Position numbers and translations under genes: made by a program. Below, piece after piece: positions 1 to 5,684 of a DNA stretch of 8,461 nucleotides. Source of the DNA: a bacterium. GTDB taxonomy: Bacteria > Verrucomicrobiota > Kiritimatiellia > UBA8416. How positions within the stretch are numbered: the first letter of the stretch is position 1; each line of letters begins with the position of its first letter. The notes under the pieces are model-generated. The model saw only the letters and a program-made list of their open reading frames with translations. It was not told where the DNA came from and did no database searches. The stretch spans positions 1 through 8,461 of the forward strand of contig JAIFLS010000079.1 in assembly GCA_020048935.1 (NCBI GenBank), in the 5' to 3' direction.

Positions 1-829
1 TCCAGGCGGCCAGCGCCACGTCGAAGTGATTGACGTAGTAGCGGCCGACATCCCGCTTGATCCATTCGTCGAAGATATCGCAGAGGAACTGACCGTAGGC
101 GAGCGGTTCGACCGTGAAGGGCATGACGGCCGGCGAGTCGCCTGCGGCGGCGGTGTCCGGCGGTGTCGCCAGCTTAAGGCCAAGGCGGTCCGCTTCCTCG
201 TCGGGCAGCCGTTCCACAATGGGGATGAACTGCATGAACTGGAACCCCGCCTCGCGCAGGAACCGGTAGATCCGCTTGCCCTCGTAGGCGCTCTCGCGGG
301 TGACGCAGGTCAGCGAGTTGTACTCGACGCCGTGCTTCTTCATGCGCCCCGCTGCCCGCATGACCTGGTCGAACGACCCATGCCCCGCGGCATTGACGCG
401 GTAGCGGTTGTGGATCTCCTCGGGGCCGTCGACGCTCAGGCCGATCAGGAACTTCTCCCTGGCGAGGAATTCGCACCATTCGTCGTCCAGGAGCGTGCCA
501 TTGGTCTGGAGGGAGTTGGTGATGATCCGGCCCTCGCCGTACTTCTTCTGCAGGGCGACGGCGCGCCGGAAGAAATCCACACCCAGCAGGGTCGGTTCCC
601 CGCCTTGCCAGGCGAACTCCACTTCGCGGGTCGGTTGCGAGGCGATGTAGGACCGGGTGTAGGTATCCAGCACGATGTCGGGCATGCGGCAGGTTTTCTC
701 ATTCTTGAAAAGTGCATGTTTCTCAAGATAGAAGCAATATCCGCAGCGCAGGTTGCAATCCGGTCCGGCTGGCTTGACCAGGATATGGGCCGGTGTGGCA
801 TGGGGGGATAGAGGAACCGTATTCGACAT
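1..829 (-). CDS. Anaerobic sulfatase-maturating radical SAM enzyme, N-terminal part (runs off the left edge)
   Basis: A radical SAM enzyme of the anaerobic sulfatase-maturating (anSME) type. Such enzymes oxidise an active-site Cys or Ser of a sulfatase to formylglycine in the cytoplasm. The minus-strand frame starts at the ATG at 829 and is open for 276 codons to the window edge, so roughly the last third, which should hold the SPASM cluster-binding domain, is missing. Residues 25-32 read CNLRCGYC, the CxxxCxxC motif for the SAM-binding [4Fe-4S] cluster. Further radical SAM landmarks are WQGGEPT at 74-80, QTNGTLLD at 108-115 and GLSVDGP at 130-136. No strong Shine-Dalgarno precedes the ATG, but the N-terminus (SPHATPAHILVKPAGPDCNL) has the length expected before the cluster motif. 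No sulfatase is in the window. The gene is divergent from the ATPase at 1082. The family is clear; the exact peptide substrate cannot be told, and a relative modifying another peptide is possible. Confidence 0.9.
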   Translation of the reverse strand, partial: MSNTVPLSPHATPAHILVKPAGPDCNLRCGYCFYLEKHALFKNEKTCRMPDIVLDTYTRSYIASQPTREVEFAWQGGEPTLLGVDFFRRAVALQKKYGEGRIITNSLQTNGTLLDDEWCEFLAREKFLIGLSVDGPEEIHNRYRVNAAGHGSFDQVMRAAGRMKKHGVEYNSLTCVTRESAYEGKRIYRFLREAGFQFMQFIPIVERLPDEEADRLGLKLATPPDTAAAGDSPAVMPFTVEPLAYGQFLCDIFDEWIKRDVGRYYVNHFDVALAAW

Positions 830-908
830 GCTGGCAGGCTCGCTTTCTATAAAACTGTGCTTCAATCTAAAAGAGTCTTGAGTCTACGGTATTTCAAACG
901 GCGTGACA

Positions 909-930
909 ATATCCAAAGCATATCCAAAGC
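909..930. repeat. Perfect 11-bp tandem repeat (two copies)
   Basis: ATATCCAAAGC occurs twice head to tail at 909-919 and 920-930, in the divergent intergenic region between the radical SAM gene and the ATPase. It could be a binding site or a slippage product; nothing in the sequence decides between them. Confidence 0.6.
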
Positions 931-960
931 GGCGTCCTGCTGTCGGCGGCGCCAATGAAC

Positions 961-1016
961 ATTATGCTCGCGCACATGATGTCGCCGTCCATAACCGGAA
1001 ATCCCTTTGGAGGCAA
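961..1016 (+). repeat. Leader repeat, copy 1 (ATTATG half-sites plus GGAGG)
   Basis: First of two near-identical units upstream of the ATPase. It holds three related hexamers: ATTATG at 961-966, ATGATG at 976-981 and inverted CATAAC at 990-995. It ends in TTTGGAGGCAA at 1006-1016. Its first 34 bases match those of copy 2 at 30 positions. The trailing GGAGG is an unused Shine-Dalgarno look-alike here, because no well-spaced start follows it. ACATTATG at 959-966 and CATGATGT at 975-982 also form a nearly perfect inverted repeat around an 8-base loop. Confidence 0.8.
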
Positions 1017-1023
1017 AAAAAAT

Positions 1024-1080
1024 ATTATGCTCGCAAACATTATGTCGCCGTGCATAATTATAGGAAACATTTGGAGGCAA
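1024..1080 (+). promoter_or_regulatory. Leader repeat, copy 2: putative operator and ribosome binding site of the ATPase gene
   Basis: Second copy of the leader unit. ATTATG sits at 1024-1029 and again at 1039-1044, and its inverse CATAAT at 1053-1058, spaced 15 and 14 bases as in copy 1. ATTATGC (1024-1030) and GCATAAT (1052-1058) form a perfect 7-bp inverted repeat. The unit ends TTTGGAGGCAA, and its GGAGG (1073-1077) lies 4 bases before the ATPase ATG at 1082, so it serves as the ribosome binding site. The symmetry suggests a regulator site or an RNA structure in the leader. Which protein binds is unknown; autoregulation by the ATPase is only a guess. Confidence 0.65.
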
Positions 1081-1081
1081 G

Positions 1082-2497
1082 ATGAAATTCATCGACCGTA
1101 AACAGGAACTGTCGCGACTGATGCGAGCAACCAGAACCGAGGGCGCGGGGCTGGTAATCGTCTGGGGACGCCGGCGACTGGGGAAAAGCCGGTTGCTCAC
1201 CGAATGGAGCAAGCAAACCAACGGCATCTACTGGGTGGCGGATGAATCCGCCCCATCCATCCAGCGCCAGTATCTGGCGGAAGCCTTGCATACCGCCTTT
1301 CCTGGTTTCGCAGACGTCCCCTATCCCGACTGGACAACCCTGCTGAACCGCTTGTCACGCGATGCCCGCCAGGCCCATTGGCGCGGACCGCTTATCCTTG
1401 ACGAGTTTCCGTACCTAATATCCGGAGCCCCGGAACTGCCAAGCATTCTACAGAAATGGGTTGACCGCGAGAAACGGGAGGGCGGTATCCTCCTGGCATT
1501 GTCCGGTTCCAGCCAGCGGATGATGATGGATAGTATCCTTAACGCCGAGGCCCCGCTCTACGGACGCGCTGAACAGGTCCTGAAGCTGGAGCCGCTCCTG
1601 CCCGGATATATAGGCGATGCATCGGGCATGACTTCACCGCAGGCCCTGCTTGACTTCTACACCTGCTGGGGCGGAGTTCCTCGCTACTGGGAGCTTGCGA
1701 CTCCGTTTCAAGACCGCCATCGGGAGGCGCTTGACGAGCTTGTGCTCTCGCCGCTCGGCGTATTGCATGATGAGGTCGAGCGCCTGCTTCGGCAGGAAAT
1801 GCCCTCTGCCATCCCGCTGCGCCCCATCCTAGATGCCATTGGCCTGGGGGCTCGCAAATCATCCGAGATCGCGGCACGACTGCAGACCCATGCCACATCG
1901 TTGACCCGCAGCCTTCATCAGTTGCAGCAACTCGGCTATGTGCATCGGGAGGTTCCATATGGGGAAAATGAAAAACGCAGCAAAAAGGCACTCTACCAAT
2001 TGGCGGATCCTTTCCTCCGGCTCTGGTTCAAGGCGGTTGCGCCACACCGGGGAAGCCTCCGGACAGCCCCCAAGGCCGCCCGCCTGAAGCTACTAGATAA
2101 CGACTGGGCGCACCTCCGGGCCGACGCCTGGGAGGATCTGTGCCGCCTGGCGATTCCGCGCCTGGGGCTGTTCAATCGCGAGTGGCACACCGCAGGCCGC
2201 TACTGGCAAGGCAACCAGAGCGAGTGGGATGTTGCAAGTTCCTCCCTCGACCAGGCCGCCATCATCCTGGGCGAATGCAAAAGCCTCGCGCGGCCTGCCG
2301 GACAGGTGGACATTGAACGGATCGTCAGGGACTTGATGGCCAAAAGACCACCGTCAACCCTCGATGGCGGAAACCAGATACTGGAATATGTCATCTTCGT
2401 GCCGGAACTAGGCAAGACCGCAGTTTCCCTTCCGGCAAACATTACGATAGTCGACGGCAACCGCATATTCACCGCCCTCAAGGAAACCGAGGAATAA
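1082..2497 (+). CDS. AAA+ (archaeal-type) ATPase with DUF234-like C-terminal nuclease-like domain
   Basis: A 471-residue P-loop ATPase of the family often labelled archaeal ATPase/DUF234. The N-terminus (MKFIDRKQELSRL) is typical. Walker A is GRRRLGKS at residues 29-36 and Walker B is LILDEF at 104-109. LALSGSS at 138-144 fits the sensor-1 strand. Roughly residues 240-310 look like a winged helix (ILDAIGLGARKSSEIAARL, then LHQLQQLGYVHRE). The C-terminal part has LADPFLRLWFKAV and then WD at 382-383 and ECK at 398-400, compatible with a PD-(D/E)xK nuclease-like fold. Start choice rests on GGAGG 4 bases upstream. Length is normal for the family. Function is poorly known; proposals for relatives include DNA handling and defence or mobile-element roles. 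The gene stands alone between divergent and downstream units, with the duplicated leader as its only local control element. Confidence 0.92.
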   Translation: MKFIDRKQELSRLMRATRTEGAGLVIVWGRRRLGKSRLLTEWSKQTNGIYWVADESAPSIQRQYLAEALHTAFPGFADVPYPDWTTLLNRLSRDARQAHWRGPLILDEFPYLISGAPELPSILQKWVDREKREGGILLALSGSSQRMMMDSILNAEAPLYGRAEQVLKLEPLLPGYIGDASGMTSPQALLDFYTCWGGVPRYWELATPFQDRHREALDELVLSPLGVLHDEVERLLRQEMPSAIPLRPILDAIGLGARKSSEIAARLQTHATSLTRSLHQLQQLGYVHREVPYGENEKRSKKALYQLADPFLRLWFKAVAPHRGSLRTAPKAARLKLLDNDWAHLRADAWEDLCRLAIPRLGLFNREWHTAGRYWQGNQSEWDVASSSLDQAAIILGECKSLARPAGQVDIERIVRDLMAKRPPSTLDGGNQILEYVIFVPELGKTAVSLPANITIVDGNRIFTALKETEE

Positions 2498-2530
2498 GCC
2501 CAGCCCTCTTCCTTCCCCTCGCTATCCCCC

Positions 2531-2568
2531 CGTGATCGGATTAGCCTTTTCCCCAAGCCCGATCCACG
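2531..2568 (+). terminator. Hairpin after the ATPase gene, possible weak terminator
   Basis: CGTGATCGG at 2531-2539 can pair with CCGATCCACG at 2559-2568 with one bulged G, enclosing a 19-base loop. It lies 34 bases past the ATPase stop. No T-run follows, so an intrinsic terminator is not certain; it may instead mark a 3' end in another way. Confidence 0.35.
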
Positions 2569-2616
2569 GTGGGATGCGTGCTGCCCAATTCACAAGGCGC
2601 CACGCGAAATCCCTGA

Positions 2617-2646
2617 TTGAGGTTTGATTGTTCTCGTTCTTATGAT
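2617..2646 (+). promoter_or_regulatory. Sigma-70-like promoter of the membrane protein/secretin cluster
   Basis: TTGAGG (2617-2622) and TATGAT (2641-2646) are separated by 18 bases, a good match to the -35/-10 consensus. They lie 78 bases before the start at 2724, which would leave a 5' leader of about 70 bases. This is the only convincing pair in the gap after the ATPase, so the three genes that follow probably share it. Confidence 0.5.
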
Positions 2647-2723
2647 AGCCTGATTCCGTACTACAAAGCGTAAGACTCCGCTTAATTGAAGGTTAGGCAC
2701 ACATTCCGCCAGGGAGGAAGAAT

Positions 2724-3533
2724 ATGCGTAAACTGTTTATCGCCGCCGCAAAAGTCTTTGGTCTCCTTCAGGTGTACTATGGGTTGGTGTATGCCACGAG
2801 CATCATTCCCTTTGTCGCCATGTTTGCGGGAACCGAATCCAGTTCGAGCGCGGTTGTCACATCGACCAGTTTCTCCGGTGAGAGTTTGCCGGTAACGATA
2901 ATCGGGCTTCTATCTACACTTGCACTAACCTTTGGGATTGCGTGGCTGCTACTCTTCCGCGCCACGTGGCTTGCCGACAAGCTCAAGCTTCCGGAAGATC
3001 AGGCGACTGGGGATCTCGCGAAGGATTCTATCCTTCTCATTGGGGTCACGCTCATTGGGGTGTATATCACCGTAAATGCAGCTCCAGCCATAGTGTCGGG
3101 TTGCTTTCGCCCCAGTTACTATGGAAGATGGGCCTTCTCCTCTGTCCTGCCTCCTGCATTCAGGCTCTCATTCGGCCTTCTGCTTGCCGTAAGGCCCAGG
3201 CTGGTGCTCCGTCTTCTCGACCGCGGGGAGAAGACCCCAGGAAAACTCATTATTATTGGTGGTCTCGTTACCCTTGCACTCCTAATCTTTGTGGCAAGAG
3301 GCATCTCGGAATTCCAATCATGTAGCCCCGAAGTCAGTGACTCCGCATATGTTCCCCTAAACACGGAAAACGATTCTAGCGATCAGTGGTATTCGTTTGT
3401 TGAAACAACACCGCAACCCGGAACAAACGGGCTCCCGGATTTCACGAGTGCCACTATCCGAGATGTTGTAGACTTCCTAAGGGCAGAACCAGAGACGGCA
3501 GAATACAATCCTGCACCTTCTCCTGAAAGGTGA
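2724..3533 (+). CDS. Multi-spanning membrane protein with a partial STN-like C-terminal segment
   Basis: An unrecognised 269-residue membrane protein. Hydrophobic stretches at about residues 11-36, 57-80, 103-126, 140-160 and 174-192 suggest four or five membrane spans. The charged stretch between the second and third (DKLKLPEDQATGDLAK) is a probable loop. After residue 193 it is soluble and rich in Ser, Asp, Glu and Pro. The last 33 residues contain PDFTSATIRDVVDFLRAE (238-255), which resembles the first strand and helix of the STN-type domain found in PVC secretins, but the rest of that domain is absent. GGAGG at 2713-2717 lies 6 bases before the ATG and fixes the start. The gene stops 10 bases before the lipoprotein gene, so both are probably co-transcribed. 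A role in anchoring or positioning the following secretin-like proteins is inference. It could also be an unrelated small membrane protein whose 3' end was joined to an STN fragment. Confidence 0.72.
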   Translation: MRKLFIAAAKVFGLLQVYYGLVYATSIIPFVAMFAGTESSSSAVVTSTSFSGESLPVTIIGLLSTLALTFGIAWLLLFRATWLADKLKLPEDQATGDLAKDSILLIGVTLIGVYITVNAAPAIVSGCFRPSYYGRWAFSSVLPPAFRLSFGLLLAVRPRLVLRLLDRGEKTPGKLIIIGGLVTLALLIFVARGISEFQSCSPEVSDSAYVPLNTENDSSDQWYSFVETTPQPGTNGLPDFTSATIRDVVDFLRAEPETAEYNPAPSPER

Positions 3534-3543
3534 GGGCATATTA

Positions 3544-3975
3544 ATGAAAACGGTACTCATCATTTGTGCTGTTGCCTGTCTCGCATCCTGTGCGTTTTTT
3601 CGCCCGCCGAGCAGTTTACGTACCTTTCCTCTAGTACCTTCCGCGGTGACCAACGAGCTCGCGTCTATCATCGTTGACTGTTCGGGATTTCCAGAGGCAA
3701 CATTCCGGGAAGCAATCCGGGAATGGCAATGCATGGTCAGGGAATCACATCCGAGGCGCATTTGCCCTCCCGTTCATATCATCTCTCCGGGGCCGACTTG
3801 GCAATTTGCGTCCGAAGCCACATACTGGATATATCCTGTTTCCCCTGCTGTGAAACTCGAACTTGAAAAGGTGTCAGCATGGGGAATGCTGCTATCTATT
3901 TGCGAACAGGCCAACTTCAGTTGGAGCATTCAGCATTCCTGCATTGAATTCAAACCAAGAAAGAAAGACAAATGA
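3544..3975 (+). CDS. Lipoprotein with an STN-like (secretin/TonB short N-terminal) domain
   Basis: A 143-residue predicted lipoprotein. The signal peptide MKTVLIICAVACLASC ends in an LASC lipobox, giving lipidation at Cys16 and probable anchoring in a membrane facing the periplasm. Residues 49-80 (FPEATFREAIREWQ, then PPVHII) and 101-138 (VKLELEKVSAWGMLLSICEQ, then FSWSIQHSCIEF) match the two halves of the STN-like domain that in PVC secretins precedes the barrel. GAGG at 3532-3535 lies 8 bases before the ATG. The stop overlaps the next gene's ATG (ATGA, 3972-3975), which implies translational coupling with the secretin-barrel protein. I read it as the N-terminal half of a secretin encoded as its own lipoprotein, or as a pilotin-like partner. 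The STN reading is by pattern, without a profile search. Confidence 0.75.
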   Translation: MKTVLIICAVACLASCAFFRPPSSLRTFPLVPSAVTNELASIIVDCSGFPEATFREAIREWQCMVRESHPRRICPPVHIISPGPTWQFASEATYWIYPVSPAVKLELEKVSAWGMLLSICEQANFSWSIQHSCIEFKPRKKDK

Positions 3976-4763
3976 AGATATGCACCGTGTTCATGAGTTA
4001 CCTGGTTGCAGCAAGCATCGCCTCTGCCGCAACACCTGAAATCGAGGTCCACGTCAGTTTCATTGAGATCCACGAGACCACCTCGGACGCCCCCAGCCTG
4101 TCATGGCAACTTGATGAATCCTTGGCTGAATCAGCAACATGCAATATCGAATCGCAGGACATGGCTCAAGTCATCTCTATTCTCGAACAATCCAGCAATG
4201 CGGACCTGCTTTCTGCCCCAAGGATCAGAACCCAGTCCGGAACAAATGCAACCATCAAGGTGGTCACAGAATACCAGTATCCGACGGATGTTGACATCCG
4301 GCGCGTCTCGGTGACGAACGGCGCAGACATTGTCCATGGTATCGCTATCGTCCCCAGCGGCTTTCAGACGCGGGATGTGGGGATCACGCTGAATGTCAAA
4401 CCGGTGTTTGACGCCCAGCGGAACATGATTGATCTGAACCTGATGGCAGAAGTCGTCTCAGAGCCGAGTTGGAAGGCATACACAGCCACATACGATGGAA
4501 TTGACGGAACAAGGCAGACCGTGGAGATTCCACAACCCTTTTTCCCCACTCGCCACATCAGCCAAACCCTTTCTCTGCACAACAATGCAACCGTGGTGTT
4601 GGGGGGTATGATTACCACAGGAATGGAGACGGTAGACGACCGAGTTCCGATTCTTGGATCTATCCCATGGCTTGGACGCTTGTTTCGCAGCCGTCACGAG
4701 GTTCACGTCAAGAGGCATCTTCTGATAACGATCACAGCCGGAACCGTGACTGACACTCGATGA
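3972..4763 (+). CDS. Short secretin-domain protein (type II/III secretion or type IV pilus secretin family)
   Basis: A 263-residue exported protein made almost entirely of a secretin domain. The signal peptide is about residues 1-19 (SIASAA then TPEIEV). Then come IEVHVSFIEI (24-33), LLSAPRIRTQSGTNATIKV (79-97), VGITLNVKPVF (136-146), PFFPTRHISQTLSL (189-202), ATVVLGGMI (206-214) and the signature VPILGSIPWLGRLFRS (225-240), ending KRHLLITITAGTV (247-259). This order is the C-terminal barrel part of GspD/PilQ-type secretins, which form outer-membrane channels. Full-length PVC secretins also carry STN and N-domains and are much longer; here those are missing, although an STN-like domain lies in the preceding gene, whose stop overlaps this ATG by 4 bases. 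No ATPase, inner-membrane platform or pilin gene is nearby. It may form a channel with its neighbour, or be an orphan duplicate. Confidence 0.88.
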   Translation: MKICTVFMSYLVAASIASAATPEIEVHVSFIEIHETTSDAPSLSWQLDESLAESATCNIESQDMAQVISILEQSSNADLLSAPRIRTQSGTNATIKVVTEYQYPTDVDIRRVSVTNGADIVHGIAIVPSGFQTRDVGITLNVKPVFDAQRNMIDLNLMAEVVSEPSWKAYTATYDGIDGTRQTVEIPQPFFPTRHISQTLSLHNNATVVLGGMITTGMETVDDRVPILGSIPWLGRLFRSRHEVHVKRHLLITITAGTVTDTR

Positions 4764-4937
4764 TTTTTGGATGCCGAGACGGGCGAGGTGTACTGGATTT
4801 CTGGTCCGAAGAAAGACGGGACCGACAGATACTACTGGGGCAAGTCTGCCCCGGTAGCGATTGATGAGGATGTCCGAGAGGAATACTGGACAGAAATCAG
4901 AATGCAACCAGAACGGGCCGACGAGCAGTTTGCCTGA
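4764..4937 (+). pseudogene. 5'-truncated remnant of a small conserved coding sequence (copy 1)
   Basis: Directly after the TGA of the secretin gene, and in the same frame, 57 sense codons stay open to TGA 4935-4937. They read FLDAETGEVYWISGPKKDG and, further on, VAIDEDVREEYWTEIRMQPE and ADEQFA. The aromatic, acidic text looks like real protein and not chance reading, and its last 26 codons recur at 6700-6780 with conservative changes. I recall similar tails in small uncharacterised PVC proteins but cannot confirm this. There is no ATG and no Shine-Dalgarno; TTG 4767 is the only near-start codon. I therefore call it a gene remnant missing its 5' end, with the break at the secretin stop codon. 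Confidence 0.55.
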
Positions 4938-4949
4938 CAATCGCCAGCC
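4856..4949 (+). repeat. 94-bp direct repeat, left copy
   Basis: This stretch matches 6699-6792 at 90 of 94 positions with no gap. It contains the last 26 codons of the small remnant, its stop codon and 12 bases beyond (CAATCGCCAGCC). Weaker similarity extends upstream (GGGCAAG in both copies), while the sequence downstream differs. The two copies bound a segment of about 1.75 kb. Confidence 0.9.
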
Positions 4950-4987
4950 AAAATTGTTTTGAAATGACTACAGTGGCGTACTTTATG

Positions 4988-5017
4988 CGATTGACAATCG
5001 AACCGTAGCAATACTAT
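4988..5017 (+). promoter_or_regulatory. Possible promoter over a CGATTG-A-CAATCG palindrome
   Basis: A perfect consensus TTGACA (4991-4996) is followed after 15 bases by TACTAT (5012-5017). The spacing is short, so strength is uncertain. The -35 lies inside a perfect palindrome at 4988-5000, which could be an operator. It would drive the small membrane protein gene that follows about 70 bases downstream. Confidence 0.4.
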
Positions 5018-5022
5018 CCTGC

Positions 5023-5041
5023 CCCTGAATGAGACACAGGG
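5023..5041 (+). other. Small hairpin in the leader of the small membrane protein gene
   Basis: CCCTG (5023-5027) and CAGGG (5037-5041) can pair around a 9-base loop in the untranslated region after the putative promoter. It has no T-run. Together with the remnant, the left 94-bp repeat and the promoter, it accounts for what is visible in the gene-free stretch 4764-5086. Confidence 0.3.
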
Positions 5042-5086
5042 TCAGAAGAAATGAAGTAGGCATAATAAGTACTGTTGGGGCAAGAG

Positions 5087-5371
5087 ATGATGATATTGAT
5101 AAAATTGATTGTCATCGCGGCCATGTGGCTGGGTTCGGCAATGTTGTCGGATAAAATGGGAATTAACCCGCTTGTCGCCCCGGGCATGATTCTCTTTGGC
5201 GGCATTAGTTTTTTCCTCGGCCCGAATGCAACAAGCTCTGGCTTTTTCGTTAGGGGAGGGAACTACGTGAATTCGGCGACACCCGAAGGGATTTGGCGGC
5301 TCTTTGGCGTCATTCTTTGGATTGCCGCCGGGATCACGATGATATATATGTGGACACATAAAGGGGCATGA
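5087..5371 (+). CDS. Small hydrophobic membrane protein, function unknown
   Basis: A 94-residue protein with three probable membrane helices: about residues 2-20 (ILIKLIVIAAMWLGSAML), 28-45 (PLVAPGMILFGGISFFLG) and 68-90 (GIWRLFGVILWIAAGITMIY). The polar loop between the second and third contains NATSSGFFVRGGNYVNSA. I do not recognise the family. The frame is open from TTG 5075, but ATG 5087 is preferred because a G-rich stretch (GGGG 5077-5080) lies 6 bases before it; ATG 5090 is also possible. Its stop overlaps an ATG (ATGA at 5368) of the following open frame. Composition and hydrophobic pattern support a real gene, but there is no functional clue. Confidence 0.6.
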   Translation: MMILIKLIVIAAMWLGSAMLSDKMGINPLVAPGMILFGGISFFLGPNATSSGFFVRGGNYVNSATPEGIWRLFGVILWIAAGITMIYMWTHKGA

Positions 5372-5457
5372 AGGGGATACCCAACCACACAATGCTGGCT
5401 ATCGTCGCTCCGCTCCTCAGCCAGATTGTGAACGTTCATATGGGGACAGAAGAAGAC

Positions 5458-5667
5458 ATGAACGCAGGTCGGCTCCATAGGATATTTGAACTGCTATTTG
5501 TTGCGTTGATTGCCGTAGTGTTCGTTGGTTGCGATAGTTCCAGGTCGGTCAGATTTGCCTCTGATCCGCCGGGAGCCAGAGTCACATTCACGGACAGGGC
5601 GTACGAAACGCCCTGCTGGACTTTAGTCTATTGGAGCCGAATAACCTGCACCGTATGTGTTCACTAA
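5458..5667 (+). CDS. Short putative lipoprotein with a truncated PEGA-like segment
   Basis: From ATG 5458 the 69-residue product has a positively charged start (MNAGRLHR), a hydrophobic core (ELLFVALIAVVFV) and GC at 24-25, a plausible but imperfect lipobox because Phe sits at -3. Residues 31-44 (VRFASDPPGARVTF) and YETP at 49-52 resemble the start of a PEGA domain, a surface carbohydrate-associated module whose hallmark is PPGA. A full PEGA domain is about 70 residues; here only some 30 remain before the reading turns into WTLVYWSRITCTVCVH and stops. The frame is open back to ATG 5368, which overlaps the previous stop, but that start gives an atypical N-terminus and its AGGGG is only 1 base away. 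It may be a decayed gene truncated at its 3' end. The esterase gene follows after 17 bases. Confidence 0.5.
   Translation: MNAGRLHRIFELLFVALIAVVFVGCDSSRSVRFASDPPGARVTFTDRAYETPCWTLVYWSRITCTVCVH
5595..5615 (+). other. Perfect 8-bp stem hairpin inside the PEGA-like frame
   Basis: CAGGGCGT (5595-5602) and ACGCCCTG (5608-5615) are perfectly complementary around a 5-base loop, followed closely by GACT-TT-AGTC (5619-5628). No T-run follows. It sits just where the PEGA-like similarity is lost and 70 bases before the esterase start, so it could be a junction scar, an attenuator or chance. Confidence 0.5.
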
Positions 5668-5684
5668 ATCAACGAAAGGAATCC

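Noticed and set aside
26..811. Long plus-strand open frame of 261 codons over the radical SAM gene
   Set aside because: It is the antisense of the sulfatase-maturating enzyme, whose minus-strand frame carries the CxxxCxxC, GGEP and QTNG motifs; high GC keeps opposite frames open.
961..1080. Short repeats considered as a CRISPR array
   Set aside because: There are only two units, 7 bases apart, with no unique spacers; they are leader duplications.
903..1085. 60-codon plus-strand frame with a repeated HYARAHDVAVHN-like peptide
   Set aside because: The repetition comes from the duplicated leader DNA; it has no ribosome binding site and overlaps another equally open frame.
862..1227. 121-codon minus-strand frame across the leader and ATPase start
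   Set aside because: It is antisense to the ATPase N-terminus and the leader repeats, with no domain or signal and no ribosome binding site.
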